Shown piece after piece: positions 44,714 through 55,601 of a DNA stretch of 64,000 nt (its first letter is position 1; every line of letters starts with the position of its first letter). The stretch lies in NCBI RefSeq assembly GCF_001660705.2, contig NZ_LYBV02000023.1, positions 62,001-126,000 on the forward strand, in the 5' to 3' direction. Origin of the DNA: Saccharicrinis aurantiacus. GTDB taxonomy: Bacteria; Bacteroidota; Bacteroidia; Bacteroidales; Marinilabiliaceae. Below the pieces are notes generated by a model. The model saw only the letters and a program-made list of their open reading frames with translations, was not told the DNA's origin and did no database searches. A program made the translations under genes and the position numbers.

Positions 44714-47146
44714 TTATTCAGCAACAATCTGGCATGAGTTCTTTATCAAACCTTTACAACTAACTTCTAATGTTATATCACCGGGTTTAGTACCTGCCTG
44801 CACCAAAACAACCAGCTGTCCGCTAAATGCCTTCATTGATGGATTGTGAAATAGCTCTAATGAAGTCGCATCACCATTACATGCGGCACGATAGCTACCA
44901 GCTCCTTTTACTTTAAAGTTTAACTGACTATTAGCTGTTGGACATAAATTTCCATCTTTATCAAGCACTGAAACCGTTACGTAACTCAACTCTTTTCCGT
45001 CGGCCTTTATGGTTTCTCTATCAGCAGACAATCTGATTTGATGTGGTTTACCTGCTGTATTGATTTCTTTTTCAGCAGCAGCTTTACCATTTTCATCGTA
45101 AGCCACAACTTTAATAGTTCCTGGCTCATATTTCACGTCCATCCACATTAATCGATAACGTGTTTGATTGCTCTCCTTGTTCTTTTTTCTAATCCCTTGG
45201 CTTTTACCGTTAACAAATAATTCGGCACTATCATAACTGGTGTAAGCAAATACAGGCGTTGTTTCCCCTTCTCTACCTTCCCAATTCCAATGCGGTAATA
45301 AGTGAAGGGTTTCATCCTCAGTATTCCAACGGCTTCGATATAAATAAAATCTATCCTTTGGCAAACCACCTAAATCGCAAATACCAAAATACGAACTGCG
45401 CGAAGGCCATTGACGGTCGTATGGAGTTGGTTCACCTAAATAATCAAAACCTGTCCAAACAAATTCTCCAATAACCCAATCTTTGTCATCTTGCAATACA
45501 AAATCATCATCAGGAACGTTACTCCAATTACATCTACCAAAATCGTATGAACAACACTGTCCATCTTTATAACGTTTCATGTTAGTGAATTCAAGCGGGA
45601 ATTTATAAACCCCACGTGAACTAATGGTGGATGCCGTTTCTGAGCCTAAAAGAAAACCTTGCGGGAATTTATCGTAGGCCTCTTCATATAAATGAACGCG
45701 GTAATTTAAGCCTGGGACATCAGTGATTGAACCAAATCCACTTTCCATAACTGCTTTTACTTGGTCCATACCTACCGTAACTGGGCGAGTTGGATCTTCG
45801 CGATGGAAAATATCTTGTAACCACTTGGCACGTTTTACACCAATACTTCCGTGCTGATCTGGCACCTCATTACCCGAACTCCACATAACAATGCATGGAT
45901 GATTGCGAGTAGCTCTCACAAGATTCACCACATCGGCCTCAGCCCATTCATCAAAAAAGCGATTATAACCATTCTCTACTTTAGGTTTAGCCCACTCATC
46001 AAAACTCTCTGCCAAAAATAAGAAACCCATCTCATCGCATAATTCAAGTTGCTCCATAGATGGCATATTGTGTGCAGATCGGATGGCATTACAGCCCATA
46101 TCTTTTAAAATTACCAACTGACGGCGCAATGCGGATACATTAATAGCTGCCCCGATTGGTCCTAAATCGTGGTGAAGGCACACCCCTTTAAACTTGGTTA
46201 CTTTGCCATTTAGCTCAAAACCTTTTTCAGCACTATATTTAATGGTGCGCACACCAAACTGAATACGCTGCACATCTTTTAGTTCATCGCCTTGATATAA
46301 CTTTAAATTGGCATAATATAGGTTCGGAGCTTCTGGGCTCCACAAGCTAGGTTTTGGTAATGCAACATCAAACTCTATCTCATTGCCATAGCGTTCACTT
46401 GATTTCTTAGTTGCCCATATTTTGCCCCTTGCATCCACAATTTCAGTTTCAATGCTAAGGTTATCCCCCTGAACAGCAGATTTTACATTTACTTTAGCAA
46501 CATCATTTGTTATATAAGGCGTTGTAATAAACGTTCCCCATTGCTTAAAACTGACTTCATCTTTTACTATAAGCTGTACCTTTCGGTAGATACCTGCTCC
46601 GGGATACCAACGCGATGAATAAGGATCGTTATGCAATCGAACGGCTAATGTATTCTCCTCACCTTCCTTTAGATATTCCGAAATATTAAAATAGAAATAG
46701 CTGTATCCATAAGGACGCTCTCCTACTCTTTGACCATTTACATATACCTGGGCCTGACTCATGGCGCCATCAAATACCAACAAAGCCTCTTTACCTTTTT
46801 TATATGCTGGTGCTGTAAAAGTTTTACGATACCAAGCCGTTCCTATGTGCGGTAAAGCCCCTGTTCTTCCATATTTCTCTGTAGCCTTCTTCTCCATATT
46901 CTGAGTAATACGGACTGTTTGTTTATCAATTTCCTTATCAAACGGACCATATATGGCCCAATCATGAGGTACGGTAACCGTTTCCCATTTTCTATCATTG
47001 AAATCTACCTGTTGGGCCTCAGCAATATCTCCCTTACTAAATTTCCAGTTATCCTCTAAGGTAATAATGGTTCGTTCTCCATTAGTCTGAGCCTCTACAC
47101 CAATAAACGCAAGCACACAAAGTAGTGCGAATATAATTCTCTTCAT
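44714..47146 (-). CDS. GH2 glycoside hydrolase, beta-galactosidase type
   Basis: A signal peptide (to GVEAQ, residue 20) is followed by the sugar-binding domain (about 30-195, VTVPHDWAI, GTAWYRKTF), a beta-sandwich, and the catalytic barrel with acid/base Glu427 in MWSSGNEVP and probable nucleophile Glu503 in LLGSETAS. After it come a DUF4982-like domain (YTSYDSAELFVNGKSQG) and a C-terminal Ig-like domain (RLSADRETIKADGKELSYVT). The 810-residue, five-domain layout is common in Bacteroidota for beta-galactosidases and beta-glucuronidases. Its closeness to the GH82 gene suggests a galactan target. Confidence 0.92.
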   Translation of the reverse strand: MKRIIFALLCVLAFIGVEAQTNGERTIITLEDNWKFSKGDIAEAQQVDFNDRKWETVTVPHDWAIYGPFDKEIDKQTVRITQNMEKKATEKYGRTGALPHIGTAWYRKTFTAPAYKKGKEALLVFDGAMSQAQVYVNGQRVGERPYGYSYFYFNISEYLKEGEENTLAVRLHNDPYSSRWYPGAGIYRKVQLIVKDEVSFKQWGTFITTPYITNDVAKVNVKSAVQGDNLSIETEIVDARGKIWATKKSSERYGNEIEFDVALPKPSLWSPEAPNLYYANLKLYQGDELKDVQRIQFGVRTIKYSAEKGFELNGKVTKFKGVCLHHDLGPIGAAINVSALRRQLVILKDMGCNAIRSAHNMPSMEQLELCDEMGFLFLAESFDEWAKPKVENGYNRFFDEWAEADVVNLVRATRNHPCIVMWSSGNEVPDQHGSIGVKRAKWLQDIFHREDPTRPVTVGMDQVKAVMESGFGSITDVPGLNYRVHLYEEAYDKFPQGFLLGSETASTISSRGVYKFPLEFTNMKRYKDGQCCSYDFGRCNWSNVPDDDFVLQDDKDWVIGEFVWTGFDYLGEPTPYDRQWPSRSSYFGICDLGGLPKDRFYLYRSRWNTEDETLHLLPHWNWEGREGETTPVFAYTSYDSAELFVNGKSQGIRKKNKESNQTRYRLMWMDVKYEPGTIKVVAYDENGKAAAEKEINTAGKPHQIRLSADRETIKADGKELSYVTVSVLDKDGNLCPTANSQLNFKVKGAGSYRAACNGDATSLELFHNPSMKAFSGQLVVLVQAGTKPGDITLEVSCKGLIKNSCQIVAE

Positions 47147-47288
47147 CTATTTTAGTTTTGTTTGTTTCTATTAGCAAAGATGCTCAAAGGGGAACTGCAA
47201 AAAATATCTGTGGGTAAATAATATAAAGCTATGGGTAAAAACGGCATTGTTATTCTATAATATCACTCCTGAAAATCAGATTTGTGTT

Positions 47289-47864
47289 TTATTCGTTTAA
47301 AATTTCAGCAACTCGATGTTTTAAAGAGGGTAAAACATTTTTAGCAAACCAATCATTTTTAGCCTGCCATATATTATTACGCGGTGATGGATGCGGAAGG
47401 ACAAAATATTTTGGTAGGTACTCCTGATAACTTAAAACCGTTTTAGTCAGGTTCTCCTTTGCATTATTTCCCAAATAATAGTCTTGGGCATACTTGCCAA
47501 TTAACAGAATAAGTTCAGGATTTTTTATAGCGCTCAATAATTTCTGGTGCCACTGAGGCGCACATTGCTTCATGGGTGGTTTATCTCCCGATTTACCTTT
47601 TCCGGGATAACAAAATCCCATTGGAATGATCGCAATATTAGAAGAATTATAGAAGCTAAACTTATCAATGCCCATCCAATCTCTTAGGTTTTCACCACTT
47701 TTATCATCCCATGGTATACCTGAATTATGCACTGCTAAACCGGGGGCCTGCCCAATAATAACAATTTTACTGTTTGGGTTGGCACTTACAACTGGCCTTG
47801 GGCCTAATGGCAAATACTCATTGCAGATTGTACAGTTTTTAATTTCCACTAATAGAGATTTCAT
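47289..47864 (-). CDS. Uracil-DNA glycosylase family protein
   Basis: I start at the ATG at 47864 (191 residues), since the 23 extra residues of a longer frame are not conserved-looking. KNCTICNEYLPLGPRPV carries two cysteines, but only two of the four expected for an Fe-S cluster are visible. IVIIGQAPG is the UDG motif A and LPHPSPRN motif B. The family removes uracil or related bases from DNA or is uncharacterised (YcdX/UdgX relatives). It interrupts the carbohydrate genes and is likely a resident housekeeping gene. Confidence 0.8.
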   Translation of the reverse strand: MKSLLVEIKNCTICNEYLPLGPRPVVSANPNSKIVIIGQAPGLAVHNSGIPWDDKSGENLRDWMGIDKFSFYNSSNIAIIPMGFCYPGKGKSGDKPPMKQCAPQWHQKLLSAIKNPELILLIGKYAQDYYLGNNAKENLTKTVLSYQEYLPKYFVLPHPSPRNNIWQAKNDWFAKNVLPSLKHRVAEILNE

Positions 47865-47979
47865 ACCCTTACTACTTAAGTTTACACCAAAAGAACAGGT
47901 TAATTGATATTGCCTTTTTATTTTCTTCACCAATGTAGTTAGATAAAAAAAAGCACAATGCGGTGCCTTATAATATACT

Positions 47980-48019
47980 TATAAAAAAAGGGAATATCAT
48001 ATAAAACGATATTCCCTTT
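47980..48019 (-). terminator. Terminator after the GH82 gene
   Basis: Minus-strand arms at 48019-48008 and 47998-47987 (aaagggaatatc and its complement) are followed by T-rich bases. A weaker ggcac/gtgc hairpin with seven T lies at 47947-47971. Confidence 0.85.
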
Positions 48020-48073
48020 AGTTTAACACTTATAATAACTTAACCTTAATATCCTTTGTTATGTTTAACTTAT

Positions 48074-49570
48074 TTATTGTACAACTAATTTTTTAACACA
48101 AGTACCAGCCTCTATAAAATAGATACCAGTTTCAAGGTCACTAATATTTAAAGACACTGTTTCTGTTAAATTAACAGCCTGTTTTGTAACTATTTTTCCA
48201 TCTGACGAACGAATCAAAACACTAGTAACTGATTCAGCATATTTGCCCAATTGAACGTTTACAATTTCATTAGCTGGATTAGGATATACTTTAAAATCCT
48301 CTGCCAATTCAGACTGTAAATCTGGCGAAATAGCATTTGCCGACTTCAAACAATCATATACGTCAGTATCAAGTAATACATCTTTATCCTGCTCTTTAAA
48401 ACCGATGGAGGTAACATCCTCTACACTCATATTATAATATCCTTCACCATTACCAACGGATGCATTAATTACAGCTGCAATAGACGGACCTTGGTAACTC
48501 TCTCCATCCGGACTAATATCCTCGGCAATAAGGTTACGTAAATCACAAGGCATATATTTAAAATGCTTCGACTTTAATTGAGCTTCGGTTCCATAAGTTG
48601 CTTTTACTGTTTTTACTATTGACTTACTATCAAACCAACCTGGTTTAATCCCTAACTCTTCTTCAGCAGTACGGGTATAGCCCTGACCTATTCGTACTGC
48701 AAAACCGCAGCTTACCGCCTTTACACCTTCAATATTTACATAACCATTTTTTTGGGCATGGGGCGATATCATAAGCGCTGCATTTCCATTGGTACATGAA
48801 ATATCACGGCCATAAATATCAAATAAACCTTCAACTTGGAGAAGATTTAGTTTTGAATAACCTGATTCTAACCTCAAGGTTACGCCTCCCTCACCACTTA
48901 AATTTGTAAACAGGATATTGGAACCTACTTGAGCTTGAACCAAACCATATCCGTAATGCGCATTTGTAATTCTAGCATTTTTAAGAACCCCATTACGAGG
49001 AGAGAAATATTTTCCGTTATATTCCGCCAGACTTAATGCAATAGCCGAAAATTTTGTGATATCATCTTTAACTATAATATTCTCCAAACGGAAATTATCT
49101 ACATTTTTAAGACGAAATGGGGTTACATTTTTATTATTGGCAACACGAAGGTCGACCTTAAAGCTTCCCTCCCTACCGATAATACTCACATTCTCAACCA
49201 CCTTATCATCATCACCCAAGCCTAGAATAAAATAGTTCTTATCATCAGAACGTTCTGTTGGATAAATAATGGCATCAGGTGATACTTTCAAGTGTACATT
49301 TGACTTTAAATTTACGTTGGCCAAAAAATACTTTCCTGCTGGTAAAAAAATACGCCCACCATTACTCAAAGCGCTGACCTCGTCGATAGCACGTTGCAGC
49401 ACTTCGGAATCATCATTCTTATCTGTTACATTAGCCTGATAATCTTTTACCAGGTTTTTATACACGCCCATATTAACAGGACTTTTGTAGAAATCGGCCT
49501 CCTTCTGAGACCACATAGACATAGATATCAACAGCCCTAAAGCCATTAATACAAAATTTCTTTTTTTCAT
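48074..49570 (-). CDS. GH82 (iota-carrageenase family) homologue with T9SS domain; altered active site
   Basis: The 498-residue protein has a signal peptide (to MWSQ, residue 22), a right-handed beta-helix (25-405) and a T9SS type A C-terminal domain (about 425-498, DFKVYPNPANEIVNVQLG). From memory, the helix follows Alteromonas CgiA closely: ADFY..P opening, SDVLQRAI-like segment, SNVHLKVSPD, YGYGLVQ, GGVTLRLES, SPHAQKNG and GPSIAAVI. With a constant offset of 10, CgiA Gln222, Glu245 and His281 fall on Gln212, Glu235 and His271, but Asp247 falls on Gly237. It is therefore exported to the cell surface or medium, and its activity may differ from true iota-carrageenases. Confidence 0.75.
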   Translation of the reverse strand: MKKRNFVLMALGLLISMSMWSQKEADFYKSPVNMGVYKNLVKDYQANVTDKNDDSEVLQRAIDEVSALSNGGRIFLPAGKYFLANVNLKSNVHLKVSPDAIIYPTERSDDKNYFILGLGDDDKVVENVSIIGREGSFKVDLRVANNKNVTPFRLKNVDNFRLENIIVKDDITKFSAIALSLAEYNGKYFSPRNGVLKNARITNAHYGYGLVQAQVGSNILFTNLSGEGGVTLRLESGYSKLNLLQVEGLFDIYGRDISCTNGNAALMISPHAQKNGYVNIEGVKAVSCGFAVRIGQGYTRTAEEELGIKPGWFDSKSIVKTVKATYGTEAQLKSKHFKYMPCDLRNLIAEDISPDGESYQGPSIAAVINASVGNGEGYYNMSVEDVTSIGFKEQDKDVLLDTDVYDCLKSANAISPDLQSELAEDFKVYPNPANEIVNVQLGKYAESVTSVLIRSSDGKIVTKQAVNLTETVSLNISDLETGIYFIEAGTCVKKLVVQ

Positions 49571-49730
49571 TTTAGATTTATGTTAAAAGGATATTAAGGG
49601 TACTCCGTGCTATATTATTAAGCACTCTCAAATCTAGATAACACACAATAATTCTTGTACTTAGACGTAATAATTAAATACACTGTAGTAAATCATAGCT
49701 TTAAAATTATCAGAACAAGAACCTATAAAA

Positions 49731-49771
49731 CAAAAAAATCCCTAGTGAAAATAAGTATTACACTAGGGATT
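49731..49771 (-). terminator. Terminator after the pullulanase gene
   Basis: aatccctagtg and cactagggatt form an 11-bp stem around a 13-base loop, with seven A at 49732-49738 giving a T tract on the minus strand. Confidence 0.88.
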
Positions 49772-49792
49772 ATCTTAGCTTAATTTAGCTAG

Positions 49793-51820
49793 TTATTTCA
49801 CCATGATTATTGCCGAATGTGGTGGCACAATTAACTTCTTACCTTTTGTTATGTCTACAGGTAAGCCATCCTCATCAATATCTCGCCCGTCGCAAATTAA
49901 TTTATAGCCATCGCCATTAAATGGATAAGTTACGCTTTTGCTTTTACCGTTAAATACGATAAAAATATCTTCCCACTCATCACCCAATTGTTCACCAGCA
50001 ATATTATAAGCAATTACATTATCGTATTTAATATCACTTCGTATTTTAATATAGTCCTGAATATCTTTGGTACTGCTCATCCTAAAGGATGGATGATTCT
50101 TTCGCATCTGAATCAGGTTTCTATAATAAACATATTGGCTGTGGTTTATCGCCTTTAATCCCCAACGTATTTGGTTAATTGAATCAGGAGCATTGTATGA
50201 GTTTTCTACACCAAATTTGGTTCTTCCGAACTCAACCCCTGCATGCAAAAATGGAATACCTTGCGATGTTAATACAATTGTATTGGCCAAACGGTGCATA
50301 GCCATTATTTGTTCTTCAGTGGCATTGGGGTTAGACTCGTGCAGCTTATCATATAAGGTATGATTATCGTGACACGATACATAATTAATGGCTTGTGATG
50401 GCGTATTAGCCCAAGGCTCCTTAGAATAGTTTACCTTGCTATAATCAATATCAGGGTGCTGTACTGACCCAACAATTCCGTACTTCACACTCTCTTCAAA
50501 ACCTTTTTTACCACTTACAAAACCCTTTTCCTTGTAATCAGACCAGTGTCCTTTTATGGCATCGCGCATATCATCAGAAAAAACGGCTAAATCGGGCATT
50601 TGTTTGGCGTGTGCTTTTAAAGCTCTATCCTTTTCCTTTAAAGGAGAATCGGTAGCAGTCCACCCTTCACCATAAATAAATATAGAAGGATCAATGGCCT
50701 TTAAGGTATCTGTAATCTGGTTCATGGTTTCAATGTCGTGTATCCCCATCAAATCGAAACGGAAACCATCAATATGATATTCATTGGCCCAATAGGCAAC
50801 TGATTCAATCATAAACTTACGCATCATGGCTCTATCCGAGGCTGTTTCGTTACCACAAGCTGAGGCGTTAGACCATTTCCCATCTTCCCATTGGCGGTAA
50901 TAATAATCAGGAACTAACTGGTTGAAAGTTGAATTTTCGCCAGGTCCAGTATGATTGTAAACCACATCCATAACAACGCGAATCCCTGCTTTATGGAAAC
51001 CCTGCACCATTTGTTTAAACTCTTGAATACGCACCTCTCCGTTATAAGGGTCTGATGCATACGAACCTTCAGGAGCATTATAATTAACGGGATCGTATCC
51101 CCAGTTAAACTGAGAATCTAAATCTCCGGCTTCATCAACTGAATGAAAATCGAAAGCAGGTAATATATGTACATGAGTTACACCTAGATCTTTGATATGA
51201 TCTAAACCTGTAAACAAGCCATCGGGACTTTTGGTACCTTCTTCTACTAGTCCGGTAAACTTTCCTTTATCCGTAATACCCGAACTGTTGTGAGATGAAA
51301 TATCGCGCACGTGCAATTCATAAAGGATGATATCGTTAATATTAGTTAAGGCAGGCTTTTGATCATCTTCCCAATTTTTAGGATTGGTTTTATTTAAATC
51401 TACCACCATTCCTCTATGACCATTAACTCCTGAGGTACGGGCATAAATGTCGGCTACTTCATCATTCCACTGATCATTATAAAGTGTTTGATAGGTATAA
51501 TAAACCCCATGTAAATTCTCGTTGGTATGATACGACCAGGTACCTTGCTCACTGGCAACCATACTAATTGTTTGAATTAACTTATCACCATCGCCTGTTT
51601 TATACAAACGCAGTTTTACTTCCTTAGCCTCTGGTGCCCATAGTTTAAAACAGGTTTTCCCACTTTTTACTATAGCTCCTAAATCATTACCCTCGTATAC
51701 CGGATAGTCTGAAAATGATTGGTAATTAACTTCTCGCACAGTTTTACATTTTGTGTTACAGCAGGCTGATATTAATAAACTTGTGGTAATTATTAGCACA
51801 ATACTAAGTGGTGGTCTCAT
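49793..51820 (-). CDS. pulA: Type I pullulanase (GH13) lipoprotein
   Basis: A lipoprotein signal (LLISACC, Cys20) precedes a CBM48-like N-domain (about 45-130, CFKLWAPEAKEVKLRLY). The GH13 barrel has QFNWGYDP (type I pullulanase signature, about 237-244), VVMDVVYNHTG, nucleophile Asp356 in GFRFDLMG, acid/base Glu385 in IYGEGW and the transition-state Asp in VSCHDNHTLYDKL. It hydrolyses alpha-1,6 branches of glycogen, starch fragments or pullulan at the cell surface. At 675 residues it is a normal length. It is not obviously linked in substrate to the sulfated-galactan genes beside it. Confidence 0.93.
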   Translation of the reverse strand: MRPPLSIVLIITTSLLISACCNTKCKTVREVNYQSFSDYPVYEGNDLGAIVKSGKTCFKLWAPEAKEVKLRLYKTGDGDKLIQTISMVASEQGTWSYHTNENLHGVYYTYQTLYNDQWNDEVADIYARTSGVNGHRGMVVDLNKTNPKNWEDDQKPALTNINDIILYELHVRDISSHNSSGITDKGKFTGLVEEGTKSPDGLFTGLDHIKDLGVTHVHILPAFDFHSVDEAGDLDSQFNWGYDPVNYNAPEGSYASDPYNGEVRIQEFKQMVQGFHKAGIRVVMDVVYNHTGPGENSTFNQLVPDYYYRQWEDGKWSNASACGNETASDRAMMRKFMIESVAYWANEYHIDGFRFDLMGIHDIETMNQITDTLKAIDPSIFIYGEGWTATDSPLKEKDRALKAHAKQMPDLAVFSDDMRDAIKGHWSDYKEKGFVSGKKGFEESVKYGIVGSVQHPDIDYSKVNYSKEPWANTPSQAINYVSCHDNHTLYDKLHESNPNATEEQIMAMHRLANTIVLTSQGIPFLHAGVEFGRTKFGVENSYNAPDSINQIRWGLKAINHSQYVYYRNLIQMRKNHPSFRMSSTKDIQDYIKIRSDIKYDNVIAYNIAGEQLGDEWEDIFIVFNGKSKSVTYPFNGDGYKLICDGRDIDEDGLPVDITKGKKLIVPPHSAIIMVK

Positions 51821-51944
51821 GGTATTCTATTTTAATGTGGCATGCTTTAATCAATACTCATGCCAAGATACTAATCATTAATCAAAGGTTAAATAGTAAA
51901 AACACTAGAAATATCATGATATTTAACCATACAAGCAACATCTC

Positions 51945-53063
51945 TTATTTGGTAAAAACAACATCCCAATCTTTCCATACTACTTCGTAATTTATTTTGT
52001 TAAGCATCCCTTCAATTTCCTGTGGCGACCGCTCATCAGATATTTGAAACTGCTCTAGGGAATCCTTCTCGGTAACATAACCGCCAGGATTGGTTTTTGA
52101 ACCTGCGCTCATGCTGGTTACGCCCATTTTAACAATATGATTACGAAAATGAGCAGATTCACGAGTAGATAGGGATAATTCAACATCGTTATCAAACAGT
52201 CGGTAGGCGCAAATTACCTGTGCCAGTTGTTTATCGCTCATGGGCACATTAGGTGTAAAACTCCCTTCGTGCGGGCGAATACGTGGAAACGATATAGAGT
52301 ACTTGGTTTGCCAATATTGTTTGCGCAAATATTGCAAGTGCAGGGCTATAAAAAAACTCTCGGTCCGCCAATCTTCTAGTCCATATAAGGCACCCAGGCC
52401 AATGGTATTAATATTAGCTCTACCAAGCCTGTCGGGGGTTTCAATGCGATTATTAAAGTCCGATTTCTGCCCTGCAAGATGGTACTTTTTGTAATTGGCC
52501 TTGTGGTAGGTTTCTTGGTACACATAAACACCATATAAACCTTCGGTAACAAGCAACTCATATTCATTCTGCTCAAGGGGCTGCACCTCAATGGATATTT
52601 TTGAGAAAAAGGGCTTAATGAGTTGTATCACCTTTTGCAGATAAGGAATATTAACAGCCGTTGGTGATTCGCCCGAAACCAATAATATATTATCAAAGCC
52701 CAATGCTTTTAAGGCTTTTACTTCCTTTAATATTTGCGATTCGCTTAGGGTGTGGCGGGCAATGCGATTGGTAATACTTAAGCCACAATAGGTGCAAATA
52801 TTTTTACACTCGTTACTCAGATATAGCGGAATAAACAACTGCATGGTTTTGCCAAAACGTTTCTGGGTAATTTTATGACTTTGCTGTGCCAAAGACTCTA
52901 AATACTGATCTGCAGCAGGAGATACCAAAGCTTTAAAATCCTCAATATCTAAATCCTTCTTTTGCAAAGCGCGTGCTACATCAGCATCCGTTTTGGCTAA
53001 TATACTTGCCTTAACATCATTCCAATTGTAGGAATTATAAACTTGTAAAAATGAGTTTTCCAT
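51945..53063 (-). CDS. thiH: 2-iminoacetate synthase ThiH (radical SAM)
   Basis: The 372 residues include CKNICTYC (Cys86, Cys90, Cys93), the CxxxCxxC site for the 4Fe-4S cluster, LVSGESPTAV, EVQPLEQNEYELL and YQETYHKANY, all standard ThiH segments. It cleaves tyrosine to dehydroglycine for the thiazole ring of thiamin. It follows thiC by 119 bases, a gap with short agtataaag/ctttatact repeats, and shares its riboswitch control. thiS, thiE, thiG and thiF are not in the window. Confidence 0.96.
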   Translation of the reverse strand: MENSFLQVYNSYNWNDVKASILAKTDADVARALQKKDLDIEDFKALVSPAADQYLESLAQQSHKITQKRFGKTMQLFIPLYLSNECKNICTYCGLSITNRIARHTLSESQILKEVKALKALGFDNILLVSGESPTAVNIPYLQKVIQLIKPFFSKISIEVQPLEQNEYELLVTEGLYGVYVYQETYHKANYKKYHLAGQKSDFNNRIETPDRLGRANINTIGLGALYGLEDWRTESFFIALHLQYLRKQYWQTKYSISFPRIRPHEGSFTPNVPMSDKQLAQVICAYRLFDNDVELSLSTRESAHFRNHIVKMGVTSMSAGSKTNPGGYVTEKDSLEQFQISDERSPQEIEGMLNKINYEVVWKDWDVVFTK

Positions 53064-53182
53064 TATTATAATTTAGAGGTGAGATGAGAGATTTTTGACA
53101 AAAGACAAAAGTATAAAGAACGAGATGTAGATACCGTAATTCCTTCATCTTTATACTTATGTCTTTATACTTTATACTTAAA

Positions 53183-55000
<1,818 letters not shown>

Positions 55001-55071
55001 TTAAATTAATGATTAACAAATTCAATAAACCATAGGGGCAACACATGGATATTCCACGGCTCCTCAGTAAC

Positions 55072-55142
55072 TTTTCCCTACGCTGGTATTAACCAGATCA
55101 GGTTAAAGGGTATCATCTCAGCCTTGCGGCACCCCTAAAGTT
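55072..55142 (-). ncRNA. TPP riboswitch (THI element)
   Basis: Read on the minus strand the segment carries the conserved core: ggggtgcc, then ctgagat, aacctgatctggttaa, taccagcgtagggaa. This is the aptamer of the thiamin-pyrophosphate riboswitch. It sits in the leader of thiC and would shut off thiC-thiH when TPP is plentiful. Confidence 0.96.
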
Positions 55143-55244
55143 TATTCTTACATGGAAACATAGCTTAGGGGAAAATGTTTAAGATACCGAAGTATTTTAT
55201 TATTCCTGACTATCGGCAGACAGGTGTCAATGCGCTTTACTTGG

Positions 55245-55329
55245 CGCCTTAAGATTCCTTCGTGCCTCGGAATGACGAGGCGCTTTACGATATTGCGTCA
55301 CTGCGAGGAACGCGGCAGTCTCAAGGCGA
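55245..55329. repeat. Dispersed repeats in the gap before thiC
   Basis: 55245-55283 is the complement of the 5200-5238 repeat (34 of 39 positions). It is followed by gtcactgcgaggaacgcggc...ctcaaggcga (55297-55329), a relative of the block at 62517-62584. Part of the 459-base gap 55143-55601, which holds no gene. Confidence 0.7.
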
Positions 55330-55338
55330 CTTGGGGTA

Positions 55339-55453
55339 ATTGTTAATGAGGATTTACAGCTCGTAGTAAGTTATAAGTTATAAATTATCGCAATAGCGTA
55401 AACAAGCCGCTAAGCGTTTATCATTTATAATTGAACACTTATAAATGATAAAC
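55339..55453. repeat. Composite repeat on the right-hand (3') side of the SEC-C gene
   Basis: Block B (attgttaatgaggattta, 55339-55356) and block A (55416-55453, a perfect 15-bp inverted repeat gtttatcatttataa with an 8-base loop) recur at 57352-57414, with B in the opposite orientation. Further palindromes lie at 55509-55524 (cgagcttttagctcg) and 55547-55565. Confidence 0.7.
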
Positions 55454-55601
55454 ACAGCTTGGGTAATTATTATCTATTAAGCAAATACTTGGCTACGCAT
55501 TGCTAGCGCGAGCTTTTAGCTCGTGACTTATTTGTATTGCATAGGCACGAGTTACAAACTCGCGATAACTATTGGGAAGCTTTGCTGCTCCCCCCTTGTT
55601 A

